64,000 bases of DNA from an uncultured Bacillota bacterium (GTDB lineage Bacteria; Bacillota; Clostridia; Peptostreptococcales; Anaerovoracaceae), in assembly GCA_927441425.1 (NCBI GenBank), contig CAKMKG010000007.1:86545-150544 (forward strand). Reading direction: 5' to 3'. The notes beneath the pieces are model-generated. The model saw nothing but the letters and a program-made list of their open reading frames with translations, was not told where the DNA came from and made no database searches. The translations under genes and the position numbers were made by a program. Shown here piece by piece: positions 8,978 through 16,994 of this stretch; the first letter of the stretch is position 1, and each line of letters opens with the position of its first letter.

Positions 8978-9054
8978 ACCGAATTATATTCGGTCCGGAC
9001 AAACCTTTTCATTAATTTTGGATTTGTCCAGTAGTCCTTAATTATAATCCAAAA
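8978..9054 (-). promoter_or_regulatory. Palindromic promoter/operator region of the nitroreductase gene
   Basis: ACCGAAT-tat-ATTCGGT (8978-8994) overlaps a minus-strand TATAAT (8988-8983). Two further inverted repeats lie upstream: GGACAAA (8997-9003) with TTTGTCC (9023-9029), and TTTTGGATT (9016-9024) with AATCCAAAA (9046-9054). No convincing -35 box is seen at normal distance. The arrangement suggests a repressor or activator operator. Confidence 0.5.
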
Positions 9055-9206
9055 TCAGGAAATTTTCAACCAGATTCATTCCAGCTTTGTTCTAATAAAT
9101 GGTTGCTATGAATCAGGCATCCTTGTGCAAAATAATAGAATGGAAATTAACGAATAAAAATTAATCGTTATTTGTTAGAGCAAAGCAATCGTGAAAGGAG
9201 AAAGAG

Positions 9207-9350
9207 ATGTTTTGGATCAGCAGAAAAAAAGGAAATAAAAAAGAGGATGGCAAGTTTCATTCTAAGCACGTGAAGCATGATCCTCAAGGAGAAAGTGCCA
9301 GAGCTGTATTTGGCCTAAAAAAAGGCAGCCAATGGAAAGATGAACGATAA
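9207..9350 (+). CDS. Small charged protein (47 aa)
   Basis: A 47-codon reading frame starting at ATG 9207 with a strong GAAAGGAGA ribosome binding site. The product is very basic in its first half (MFWISRKKGNKKEDGK) and ends SQWKDER. Its last 11 bases overlap the start of the HD-domain gene at 9340, a typical coupling arrangement, so it is probably real despite its size. There is no signal peptide or membrane segment. I do not recognise the family; a regulator or partner of the HD protein is one possibility. Confidence 0.6.
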   Translation: MFWISRKKGNKKEDGKFHSKHVKHDPQGESARAVFGLKKGSQWKDER

Positions 9351-9966
9351 AAGAGAGAGGTTTAAAGAAATGCAGACGCATCTTCTAACAGATGATGCGC
9401 CGTCGGGATATTTCAATCGTATCAGTGAGATGGATTTTTTTAAGGAATATCCGTTCTCCATGCTGAACCGGCTGAAAGAGGTTCCCCAATCTCCAAAACA
9501 CCATCCGGAAGGAAGTGTTTGGAACCATACGATGCTGGTCATCGACGAGGCTGCTCGGAAAAAGGAAAAAAGCGGAAACCCCCTCGCATTTATGCTGGCG
9601 GCGTTGCTGCATGATGTCGGGAAAGCGGAGACAACGAATTGCAGCAAGGGCCGTATCACAGCCTATAACCATGAAACGGTAGGCGCACGGCAGGCAGAGT
9701 ATTTTTTAAAGGAATTTCTGGAGGAGGAAATGCTGATTCATCGCATTGTCTCCTTGATCCGATGGCATATGCAGATCCTTTTTGTAATTAAATCCATGCA
9801 GTTTGCTGATATAAATAGCATGGAGAAGGATATTGATTTGGAAGAAATTGCGTTGCTGGGATATTGCGACAGGGTGGGAAGGCTGAATGCGGACCGGTCA
9901 GCGGAACGGGATAATTCGGAACTGTTTCTTAAAAAGTGCCATGAATTTAAGGCAAAAACAAAATAG
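9340..9966 (+). CDS. HD-domain phosphohydrolase
   Basis: A 208-residue HD-superfamily metal-dependent phosphohydrolase. The metal ligands can be followed in order: HPEGSVWNHT near residues 54-63, LLHDVGKAE near 88-96, NHETVGARQ near 109-117 and a final Asp in CDRVGR near 179. The pattern resembles the C-terminal HD domain of tRNA nucleotidyltransferases, but no nucleotidyltransferase domain is present, so it acts alone. Expected chemistry is hydrolysis of a phosphomonoester or phosphodiester. The start lies inside the end of the 47-aa gene, implying translational coupling. Confidence 0.78.
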   Translation: MNDKRERFKEMQTHLLTDDAPSGYFNRISEMDFFKEYPFSMLNRLKEVPQSPKHHPEGSVWNHTMLVIDEAARKKEKSGNPLAFMLAALLHDVGKAETTNCSKGRITAYNHETVGARQAEYFLKEFLEEEMLIHRIVSLIRWHMQILFVIKSMQFADINSMEKDIDLEEIALLGYCDRVGRLNADRSAERDNSELFLKKCHEFKAKTK

Positions 9967-10002
9967 TTTTCAACAAAAGGATTACGCCAAATGTAAATTT
10001 GA

Positions 10003-10053
10003 TTGACAACTATTGTCGAAATAGGTAAATATGATGTATAATTCCGTTATAAT
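10003..10053 (+). promoter_or_regulatory. Promoter region with palindrome before the transglycosylase
   Basis: TTGTCG (10013-10018), 18-base spacer, TATAAT (10037-10042); a second TATAAT is at 10048-10053. The perfect palindrome GACAA-cta-TTGTC (10005-10017) overlaps the -35 box and may be an operator. Confidence 0.5.
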
Positions 10054-10122
10054 AGATAATAAAAAAATTGGATAAAGCATTTCATTTATTAAGCAAATTC
10101 AATTCTTGAAAGGTTGGATGGT

Positions 10123-10929
10123 ATGGCAATCAATTTGATCAATCCCAACTACAGCCTGATCAGCACGGGGCGAGCAGTCGGTGCAGAACAAGGAGGCGGT
10201 AGCATGACGAAAAACGGGTCGAATGTAGCTGCAGCCGGAGGACAGAGTTTTTCTGAAGTACTAGAGACGTTGATTATAAATACGAGTTCACAAAGCACAC
10301 CGCCTGACAGCAATGTGGGTTCCAAATCAGGAGCTTCTATGGTGAATCTTGACGATATCTTCCGGAAGGCTTCCGACACCTACAATGTGCCTATCAACTT
10401 GCTGAAAGCAGTCGCAAAGGCCGAATCCAATTTCAATCCAAAGGCCGAATCCCATGCCGGGGCGCAAGGCATCATGCAATTGATGCCCGGTACAGCAAAA
10501 GGACTTGGAGTTACAGATTCATTTGATCCGGAACAGAACATTATGGGTGGAGCGAACTATTTGAGCCAGCAACTTGAGCGCTACGACGGGAATACTGTAT
10601 TGGCGCTGGCAGCCTATAATGCAGGTCCGGGTAATGTGGCAAAATACAATGGAGTTCCACCATTTCAGGAAACACAAAATTACATAACAAAAGTAATGGG
10701 ATATGCGGGAGAAACGATAACGCCTGGGGAGACCGCATCTTCCAACCAGACTTCTACGATAGTGAGTAGTGACATAAAGGATCTTGGCCTTGGATTGCTC
10801 GGTGCTAATCTTGATGAAATGGATCCTAAGGATTATGCACTGCTCATGAATTTGTACCGCTATAAAATGCAGCTGAATGTCCTTTCTGATTCCGACTCCG
10901 AAGCGAATGATTTTTCATTAAAATTATAA
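10123..10929 (+). CDS. Lytic transglycosylase (SLT domain)
   Basis: A 268-residue peptidoglycan lytic transglycosylase. The SLT domain runs from about residue 75 to 195, with the catalytic glutamate in AKAESNFNP near 100, GIMQLMPGTAKGLG near 117 and AAYNAGPGNV near 162. There is no classical signal peptide; the N-terminus (MAINLINPNYSLISTGRA) looks like that of Firmicutes SLT proteins exported by other routes. ATG 10123 is chosen because GAAAGG ends 9 bases before it; a TTG at 10114 abuts that site. The C-terminal tail (LMNLYRYKMQLNVLSDSD) is not part of the enzyme fold. The diguanylate-type regulator gene follows after 21 bases, perhaps in the same transcript. Confidence 0.85.
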   Translation: MAINLINPNYSLISTGRAVGAEQGGGSMTKNGSNVAAAGGQSFSEVLETLIINTSSQSTPPDSNVGSKSGASMVNLDDIFRKASDTYNVPINLLKAVAKAESNFNPKAESHAGAQGIMQLMPGTAKGLGVTDSFDPEQNIMGGANYLSQQLERYDGNTVLALAAYNAGPGNVAKYNGVPPFQETQNYITKVMGYAGETITPGETASSNQTSTIVSSDIKDLGLGLLGANLDEMDPKDYALLMNLYRYKMQLNVLSDSDSEANDFSLKL

Positions 10930-10950
10930 TTTTGGTCGAAGGAGAAGTCT

Positions 10951-12249
10951 ATGTTACAGTCTCTTAAAAAATCATCCGGACGATTCATTACGAAGTACAA
11001 ATATCAAAAAGAATGTATCCAGATCAGCCTGATGTATTTGTCTGCCGGTATTCTATGGATCCTTTTCTCGGACAGACTTGCCTACCTTGCATCTCCCAAT
11101 ACGGCTGTTTTTCTCATGGTCAACACCTATAAAGGGTTGATCTATGTCATCATCACTTCTGCGATTCTTTATCTGCTCTTGCGAGGCTTATTAAAAAAAG
11201 TGGAAAAGTCTGAAGTAGATAACCTTTATTTAAGCTATTATGATGTTCTCACCGGTTTATATAACAGAAGATATTATGAGATGGAAGTTGAAAGACTTGA
11301 TGAAGAAAAAAGCCTCCCGATTTCAGTTGTCATGGCAGACGTAAACGGTTTGAAGATGATCAACGATGCCTTCGGGCATCAGCTGGGTGACCAATTCCTG
11401 CAAAACGCCGCAGACACGATCCGGAACAGTTGTAGGGAGCAGGATATCTTGGCGCGGTGGGGCGGTGATGAATTCGTTATTCTGATGCCGAACACCACGA
11501 AGGCGGAAGCAGAGAAGGTGGTGTCTGAGATCAAGGCGCGTTGCAGTCAGCAAAGCAGCGATTTGATTCATGTCAGTATGTCCTTGGGATGGGATACAAA
11601 GTTGTCGGTGGATGTGGATTTTGATGAGATACTGAAAAACGCAGAGGACGACATGTACAAACACAAGATCATTCAGAACGAAGGCCTACGGGGAAAGTTG
11701 ATCAATATCATCATCAAAACGCTGTATGAGAAGAACCCCAGAGAGGAGAGGCACTCGGAGCGAGTGGGAGAAGTAGCGCAAAAAATTGGTGTTGCCTTCG
11801 GATTTTCCGAAACAGAAAGCGGCAAACTGAAATTGATTGGACACCTTCACGATATTGGTAAAATTGCTGTTGAAGACGGAATCTTGAACAAAGAGGGATG
11901 TTTGACAGAACGAGAGTTGGAGGAAATCCAGCGCCATCCCGATGTGGGCTATCGAATTTTAAGCGCGACCAGCGAAATGCTGGATTTGGCGGATTGTGTG
12001 CTTGCGCATCATGAACGCTGGGACGGCAAGGGCTATCCCAGAGGACTTTCGGGAGAAGAAATCCCCATCGAAGCAAGAATCATTGCGCTTGCAGACAGCT
12101 ATGATGCCATGTCCAGTGAGCGGCCATATCGAAAAGCGCTGGATGAAGAAGTCATCCTCTACGAGCTGAAAAGAAATGCCGGGCATCAGTTCGATCCCGA
12201 CATTACAAGAGTGTTTGTGGAAAAGGTGCTTGAGCGGAAATGGAATTGA
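10951..12249 (+). CDS. Membrane GGDEF / HD-GYP protein
   Basis: A 432-residue cyclic-di-GMP metabolism protein. Two membrane helices near residues 24-46 and 55-77 are followed by a GGDEF domain (WGGDEF near 169-174) and an HD-GYP-type domain. In the latter LHDIGK lies near 298, HHERWDGKGYP near 352 and LADSYDAM near 380. The inhibitory site RxxD is present as REQD five residues before GGDEF. Both the synthesis and the hydrolysis motif are intact, so the protein could be bifunctional or switchable. It has no separate sensor domain beyond the short membrane region. It shares domain order and motifs with the larger protein at 28.2 kb, suggesting a common ancestor. Confidence 0.9.
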   Translation: MLQSLKKSSGRFITKYKYQKECIQISLMYLSAGILWILFSDRLAYLASPNTAVFLMVNTYKGLIYVIITSAILYLLLRGLLKKVEKSEVDNLYLSYYDVLTGLYNRRYYEMEVERLDEEKSLPISVVMADVNGLKMINDAFGHQLGDQFLQNAADTIRNSCREQDILARWGGDEFVILMPNTTKAEAEKVVSEIKARCSQQSSDLIHVSMSLGWDTKLSVDVDFDEILKNAEDDMYKHKIIQNEGLRGKLINIIIKTLYEKNPREERHSERVGEVAQKIGVAFGFSETESGKLKLIGHLHDIGKIAVEDGILNKEGCLTERELEEIQRHPDVGYRILSATSEMLDLADCVLAHHERWDGKGYPRGLSGEEIPIEARIIALADSYDAMSSERPYRKALDEEVILYELKRNAGHQFDPDITRVFVEKVLERKWN

Positions 12250-12268
12250 TGAGACAATAATCCGTTAC

Positions 12269-13687
12269 TCATTTATTGAGCTCGAACCAGAACGTGCTGC
12301 CCTCCCCAAGCTTGCTGATCACACCGAAACGAGCGTTGTGAAGAACCAGAATTTCCTTTACGATGGAAAGGCCGAGGCCGGTGCCGGAGGTGTTCCTGTT
12401 ACGGTTGAAGCTGGATTTGTAATATCGTTCCCAGACGTGTTCTAATTCATATTCCGGGATGCCCTGGCCCTGATCTGATACCTCGCAGCGAATGCTGTCT
12501 TTACTTTCTGTTACGGTTATCGTAATCGTCTTATCCAAATCACTGTACCGAACTGCGTTGTTCAAAAGATTGGACAGGACCTGCTTAATCTTGGCATCGT
12601 CTCCGACAATGAGGAGATTGGGGTCACAGTGGCAGATGAATTGGTATCCCTCCTGCTCGGAAAGAATGTGATAGGAATTCAGGATGCTGATGATGGAATC
12701 CTTGAGACAAAATTTCGTCATGTTCAACGCACCTGCTCCGGATTGCATTTTTGACAGCACCAGCAAATCCCCCACAAGAAGATTCAGCCGATCCGCTTCC
12801 TCGATGATCACTTGCAGGTGGGCATTCCTCTTTTCCGGATTGTCGCCGGACAGATCCCGGATCATTTCTGCATAGGACTTGACCATGGTTAGGGGAGTTC
12901 TCAAATCGTGAGAGACGTTGGCAATCAGATCCTTTTGAAGATTATCTGCTTTTGCGAGTTTTCTAGAGGTATCATTTAAGGTATCCGCCAGCTGTGCAAT
13001 TTCGGAATACTGGCCGCCTTCAAAGATCACCTCATAATTCCCCTCAGCCAGCTTTGAGGCGGATTTTGTAATATTCACGATCGGTCTTGAAATCCTGTTT
13101 GAAATGAGAAGAGATAACCCAAAGGCCAGAACGAGGGATATCATGGTCACATATTTCAGCTGGTTTGAGAGAATATCGACTGTTGACTCAACCGGAAATA
13201 GGGGTGAAAAAATATAAAGAATAACTTCGCGACCTTCCGTTCCATCCAGATAAGCACCGTAAGCCAGCGTATTGTTCTTACGCCCCTGATCTTCCAAGAG
13301 CATGGAGGTGCTTTGCTTGTTGCTTTTGATCAGATTTTCTTTCATGATGGACATCTCCATCAGATAGATTCCGCTCCTTGGGAAGTTTGGGCGATTCAGA
13401 TTCTGAGTCGGGGAGAAGATAATAGTTCCGTCATCGGATTCGATATGAATATACATATCATTTTTGTACGATAGCGTTGAAATGTATTCCACCCAATGAT
13501 CTTTCCCGTACTGTGAGATAATGGAATTTGCTATTTTTCTGGTTTGAGAAATTTTCATCTCTTCATAATAGGTATCAAGGAAAAAAATCTGCAGAAACCA
13601 TAGGATGCCCATCAAAAGGGCTGCAAACAAAACAAAATAGAGCCATATCTTAAATTTTAAACTTTTTCTGTCCAAATTAAGCTTCAA
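12269..13687 (-). CDS. Sensor histidine kinase (HAMP, HisKA, HATPase)
   Basis: A 472-residue membrane kinase partner of the response regulator that starts upstream of it. TM1 is near residues 13-35, an extracellular sensing domain follows to about 165, then TM2 (near 170-192), HAMP (about 193-245), the phosphorylated His in VSHDLRTPLTM near 260 and the ATPase domain with GQGIPEYE near 400 and GTGLGLSIVKEI near 432. It overlaps the regulator gene by 11 bases (coupled translation). The extracellular ligand is unknown. This layout is common among PhoR/ResE-like Firmicutes kinases; the target genes cannot be inferred from the neighbourhood. Confidence 0.92.
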   Translation of the reverse strand: MKLNLDRKSLKFKIWLYFVLFAALLMGILWFLQIFFLDTYYEEMKISQTRKIANSIISQYGKDHWVEYISTLSYKNDMYIHIESDDGTIIFSPTQNLNRPNFPRSGIYLMEMSIMKENLIKSNKQSTSMLLEDQGRKNNTLAYGAYLDGTEGREVILYIFSPLFPVESTVDILSNQLKYVTMISLVLAFGLSLLISNRISRPIVNITKSASKLAEGNYEVIFEGGQYSEIAQLADTLNDTSRKLAKADNLQKDLIANVSHDLRTPLTMVKSYAEMIRDLSGDNPEKRNAHLQVIIEEADRLNLLVGDLLVLSKMQSGAGALNMTKFCLKDSIISILNSYHILSEQEGYQFICHCDPNLLIVGDDAKIKQVLSNLLNNAVRYSDLDKTITITVTESKDSIRCEVSDQGQGIPEYELEHVWERYYKSSFNRNRNTSGTGLGLSIVKEILVLHNARFGVISKLGEGSTFWFELNK

Positions 13688-14348
13688 ACTTATAACCTAC
13701 CCCTCGTAAAGTAACAATGAAATCACGATAATTACCAAGATTGTTTCTAAGATTTTTAATATGGGTGTCGATGGTTCTGTCGTCTCCAAAAAAATCATAG
13801 CCCCAAACATCTGACAGCAGTTTGTCTCTGGAAAGGGCAATATTTTTATTATGAACCAGATAAAACAAAAGCTCGTATTCCTTCGGTGTCAGTTCTGCCT
13901 TCACGCCGTCTACGGTAACAGATCTGGCCGGAATATTAATTTCCAAGCCACCGAATTTCAGCACATTCAAACCGTTAGCGGCAGTGCTGTGTCTGCGGGA
14001 TAGGACCACGTTGACCCGGGCCATGAGCTCTTTCGGACTGAACGGCTTTACGATATAATCATCGATGCCCAGTTCAAACCCGAACAGCTTATCATATTCC
14101 TCCCCGCGGGCGGAAAGCATGATAACTGGAACATCCTTGATCTTTCTGATCTCTTTGCAAGCGGAAAAACCGTCCAGCTTCGGCATCATAATATCCATAA
14201 CGATCAGATCATAATCCTTTAATTTGCAAAGACCGAGGGCTTCCATGCCATTTTCGGCTTCGGCCACCTCATATCCGTTAAATTCGGCATATTCCCGGAT
14301 CACTTCCCGGATCTTTTCTTCGTCATCTACAATTAATATTTTATACAT
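13677..14348 (-). CDS. OmpR-family response regulator
   Basis: A 223-residue response regulator: receiver domain (residues 1-120) with acidic pocket DDEE at 8-11, phospho-acceptor Asp52 in VMDIMMP and Lys in VKPFS near 101. A winged-helix DNA-binding domain follows (about 128-223), with ELTPKEYELLFYL and DDRTIDTHIKNLR. AGGGGG lies before the ATG. It is transcribed from the minus-strand promoter at 14443-14471 and is followed, with overlap, by its histidine kinase. Confidence 0.93.
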   Translation of the reverse strand: MYKILIVDDEEKIREVIREYAEFNGYEVAEAENGMEALGLCKLKDYDLIVMDIMMPKLDGFSACKEIRKIKDVPVIMLSARGEEYDKLFGFELGIDDYIVKPFSPKELMARVNVVLSRRHSTAANGLNVLKFGGLEINIPARSVTVDGVKAELTPKEYELLFYLVHNKNIALSRDKLLSDVWGYDFFGDDRTIDTHIKNLRNNLGNYRDFIVTLRGVGYKFEA

Positions 14349-14442
14349 TGCGGCAACCCCCTATCTTTGATTTCGTATTTCTCTGATCGATCTCTTTGTC
14401 CATTTTATCGCCTTACTATGTAGATTTGGTGATGTTTCTATG

Positions 14443-14471
14443 AGTATACAGCAAAAATGCTACTGCTGCAA
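14443..14471 (-). promoter_or_regulatory. Promoter of the two-component operon
   Basis: On the minus strand TTGCAG (14471-14466), a 17-base spacer and TATACT (14448-14443), about 95 bases upstream of the response regulator. It sits just after the terminators of the phosphofructokinase gene. Confidence 0.6.
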
Positions 14472-14489
14472 ACTCCCGGGATGCAAAAA

Positions 14490-14559
14490 AGTGGCTGACG
14501 CCACTTACAGTAGGGAACGATATTTCCTACTGTATAAAAAAGACTGCTTTCGCAGTCTT
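14490..14559 (-). terminator. Tandem hairpins ending the phosphofructokinase transcript
   Basis: Read on the minus strand, stem AAGACTGC-gaaa-GCAGTCTT (14559-14540) is followed by TTTTTATAC. A middle inverted repeat joins TCCTACTGTA with TACAGTAGG, and a third stem AGTGGC-gtca-GCCACT (14505-14490) is followed by TTTTTT. Two of the three are good intrinsic terminators. Confidence 0.85.
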
Positions 14560-14590
14560 CTTACCCATTTCTATGGTGATTTATCTCGAT

Positions 14591-15844
14591 TTATTTAGCA
14601 CAAGTGCTAATTTTCTTCAGATTTGAAAATCTTGGTACGCCATCTTCCATCGGTACTTTGTTTTCTCCCTGGATCAGCGGCATTGCGTAATCGATGAAGG
14701 GCTGCAGCAATGCGTTGCCTGCTGCATTGACCCATTCTCTCGGCACTTTCTTCTCGAAGTTGGCAACATCGGACAGATTAACCAGAACTGTCTTGCAGGT
14801 ATACTCCGGACCGGCACCTCTTTCGAAGGCTACCATCTTGTCGGTTTCGCCGGCTTCCGCTGCTTTGAAGGCTTCTTCTCCTGCCATATAGGCTTCGTTT
14901 GCGTCGGTTTCGGATGCGATGTGTGCTGCGCAGCGCTGGATGATTCCAAATTCAATGCCTCTTACCTTTGCCTTGATCTTGCTGTTTGCATAGTTTGCAA
15001 GAGTTGAAGCCAATCCACCCATCTGCACGTGCCCAAAGGCATCTTTGGCTTTTTCGTTTTCGGAAAGGATTTCGGAGATATACCTGCCGTTTTCATCGAC
15101 GATCCCTTCCGATACAGCGACCAAAACATCGCCCTTCTCCTCATAGACCCGGGTGATATCCGTGATGAAGGTATCTAGATGAAACGGCACCTCAGGCAGA
15201 TAGATGAGGTCCGGCCCCATGCCTTTGTAGGTTGCGATGGCCGAGGCTGCGGTCAGCCAGCCGGCATTTCTTCCCATGATTTCAAGCACTGTAATGGAGC
15301 CTGTGCCGTAAACCTTCGCGTCGCGGTAAATCTCCATGCAGGAGGTCGCAATATACTTGGCGGCACTTCCATAACCGGGACAATGGTCTGTAAGGGCTAG
15401 ATCGTTGTCGATGGTCTTGGGAATACCCATTACTCTGATTTCATAATCATTTTTTGCCATAAACTGACTGATCTTATTGCAGGTGTCCATGGAATCATTT
15501 CCGCCGTTATAGAAGAAATAACGGATGTTATATTTTTTAAAGATTTCCAGAATACGCTTGTAATCCGTATCGTCCACATTAAAATCCTTCAGCTTGTATC
15601 TGCAGGTTCCCAATACGGATGACGGGGTACTCTTCATCAGTGCAAGTTCTTTTGGATCTTCCTGATTCATATCGTAAAGACAATCGTCCAATACGCCTCT
15701 GATCCCATGAGCGGCACCATAAACACGTGTAACGTTTTCAGATTTCAGAGCAGCCTCGATACAGCCGAGCGCACTGGCGTTGATGACCGAAGTCGGTCCT
15801 CCGGACTGGCCGATCAGGCAAGCTCCCTTTAATTGTGACATCAT
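14591..15844 (-). CDS. pfp: Pyrophosphate-dependent 6-phosphofructokinase
   Basis: A 417-residue phosphofructokinase of the PPi type. GGNDS is at residues 114-118, with Asp where ATP-dependent enzymes have Gly, and PKTIDND at 142-148 carries the Lys that marks pyrophosphate use. The effector or substrate motifs MGRNAGW and PEVPF follow. It converts fructose 6-phosphate and PPi to fructose 1,6-bisphosphate reversibly, saving ATP in anaerobic glycolysis. The start follows AGGAGGGTAAA directly; a second ATG is adjacent. It is a monocistronic minus-strand gene with its own terminators. The cofactor call rests on family knowledge of these residues. Confidence 0.9.
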   Translation of the reverse strand: MMSQLKGACLIGQSGGPTSVINASALGCIEAALKSENVTRVYGAAHGIRGVLDDCLYDMNQEDPKELALMKSTPSSVLGTCRYKLKDFNVDDTDYKRILEIFKKYNIRYFFYNGGNDSMDTCNKISQFMAKNDYEIRVMGIPKTIDNDLALTDHCPGYGSAAKYIATSCMEIYRDAKVYGTGSITVLEIMGRNAGWLTAASAIATYKGMGPDLIYLPEVPFHLDTFITDITRVYEEKGDVLVAVSEGIVDENGRYISEILSENEKAKDAFGHVQMGGLASTLANYANSKIKAKVRGIEFGIIQRCAAHIASETDANEAYMAGEEAFKAAEAGETDKMVAFERGAGPEYTCKTVLVNLSDVANFEKKVPREWVNAAGNALLQPFIDYAMPLIQGENKVPMEDGVPRFSNLKKISTCAK

Positions 15845-16167
15845 TTTACCCTCCTAAGACATATTGTATCAATGTACAAATATTGTTATTTGTTTTCCCA
15901 CATAATGATATCATTTTATCATATGTTGAGAATATGGCAAGCAAATTTGGTCAATTTATTGTATTTTAACAAAAAAACGTAGCTACTTTATACAAATTTA
16001 TACAATTTGATAGCAATTCGTCATTTCTGAGGAAAGAGATATTCAAAAGTAACTCAATTATTAGCACCGAATAAAGTTTATGGCGACGGGTGATCGGGAG
16101 GGGACATAGAGCAAAGATTATTTTTAAAAATAATAAGCTTAGAATTCATCTGGATCCTAAATATTTA
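15845..16167. other. AT-rich non-coding stretch between pfp and the carD-like gene
   Basis: About 320 bases with no supported gene. It carries the upstream region of the minus-strand pfp gene (inverted repeat TTGTA...TACAA near 15870-15886 and ATGATATCAT near 15906-15916) and an AT-rich repeat near 16115-16135. HindIII, EcoRI and BamHI hexamers occur within about 22 bases near 16137-16157, probably by chance. Confidence 0.6.
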
Positions 16168-16240
16168 TTGACACATAAAAATCAATGTGATAGACTAAAA
16201 AATTGTTTGCTTGACAGTGCCTTTTGTTTTGGCTTATACT
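16168..16240 (+). promoter_or_regulatory. Two promoters upstream of the carD-like gene
   Basis: P1: TTGACA (16168-16173), 17-base spacer, TAGACT (16191-16196). P2: TTGACA (16211-16216), 18-base spacer, TATACT (16235-16240). P2 would give a leader of about 195 bases. Confidence 0.7.
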
Positions 16241-16246
16241 TATAGA

Positions 16247-16437
16247 GAAGGCGGTTGAAATATGCAACGTTACAGGAACGTTTTGATTTCTTCGCATGAG
16301 TTCGCCGACAATTTGCTCCGAATGGAAGAATTCCGATTCGGCTAAAGCCGAGGAATTCCCGTATGGCACCTGCCAAACATTTGCTCCGCAAATGTGGCTA
16401 GGTACGTAAAATTGGGCGAGCTAGCAACTGGAGGGCT
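16247..16437 (+). ncRNA. Structured 5' leader of the carD-like gene
   Basis: Candidate structured leader RNA. AACGTT-acagg-AACGTT lies near 16266-16282. A long hairpin GAATTC...TCGGC-taaa-GCCGA...GAATTC spans 16328-16358. ACATTTGC-tcc-GCAAATGT, extended by GCC/GGC, spans about 16372-16398. The motif TTTGCTCCG occurs twice. No terminator T-tract precedes the gene and no known riboswitch consensus is recognised, so this may be a new cis-regulatory RNA or a protein-binding leader. Confidence 0.45.
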
Positions 16438-16443
16438 ATGACC

Positions 16444-16920
16444 ATGTTTATCATAGGAGATAGAATCGTGTATCCTATGCACGGCGCTGGGATCATCGAG
16501 CAAATCGAGGAGAAACAGATTCTTGGCGAAAGTAGGAATTATTACATCTTAAGAGTTCCATGCGGTGATATGAAAATTATGATCCCTATCGAAAGCTGTC
16601 AAGAGGTTGGCGTTAGGGCAATTATTTCTGTGGAAGAAGTGAATGAGGTTATTGACGTTTTAAGCGCTGGCTCCTCCGAAATGTCAAACAATTGGAACAG
16701 AAGATACCGTGAAAACATGGAGAAGCTGAAAACCGGGGATATTTTTAATGTGGCAGAGGTAGTCCGAAATCTGATGCGTACGGACAAGGATAAAAAGCTT
16801 TCTACAGGAGAGAAAAAAATGTTATCAAATGCAAAGCAGATATTAATCAGTGAGATTATTCTGGTTAAGGATATCGACCATGATACTGCCGAAAAAATCA
16901 TCAATTCATCGATTAAATAG
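16444..16920 (+). CDS. CarD/CdnL-type transcription regulator
   Basis: About 158 residues. The N-terminal CarD/TRCF RNA-polymerase-interacting domain is clear (GDRIVYPMHGAGIIEQIEE near residues 5-23, then IPIESCQEVGVR near 48). A helical C-terminal domain follows (NWNRRYRENMEKLKTGD, then LMRTDKDKKLSTGEKKML), as in CdnL. The family binds the RNA polymerase beta subunit and stabilises open promoter complexes, especially at rRNA promoters. ATG 16444 is preferred over ATG 16438 because GGAGGG ends 8 bases before it. The gene stands directly before yacL, a frequent Clostridia arrangement, and lies behind the structured leader. Confidence 0.9.
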   Translation: MFIIGDRIVYPMHGAGIIEQIEEKQILGESRNYYILRVPCGDMKIMIPIESCQEVGVRAIISVEEVNEVIDVLSAGSSEMSNNWNRRYRENMEKLKTGDIFNVAEVVRNLMRTDKDKKLSTGEKKMLSNAKQILISEIILVKDIDHDTAEKIINSSIK

Positions 16921-16994
16921 CCACATTAAGATTTATATTGACTCAAAGTGTTTGACAGAAAAAATTGAATAGGAAAGGGGAGGTAGAAGAATTA

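Noticed and set aside
16137..16157. HindIII, EcoRI and BamHI sites in a row suggesting vector sequence
   Set aside because: Flanking DNA is ordinary AT-rich intergenic sequence with native promoters next to it; no further vector features are seen, so chance is more likely.
16157..16391. Minus-strand frames of about 70 codons in the carD leader
   Set aside because: They overlap promoters and hairpins, lack ribosome binding sites and show no protein features.
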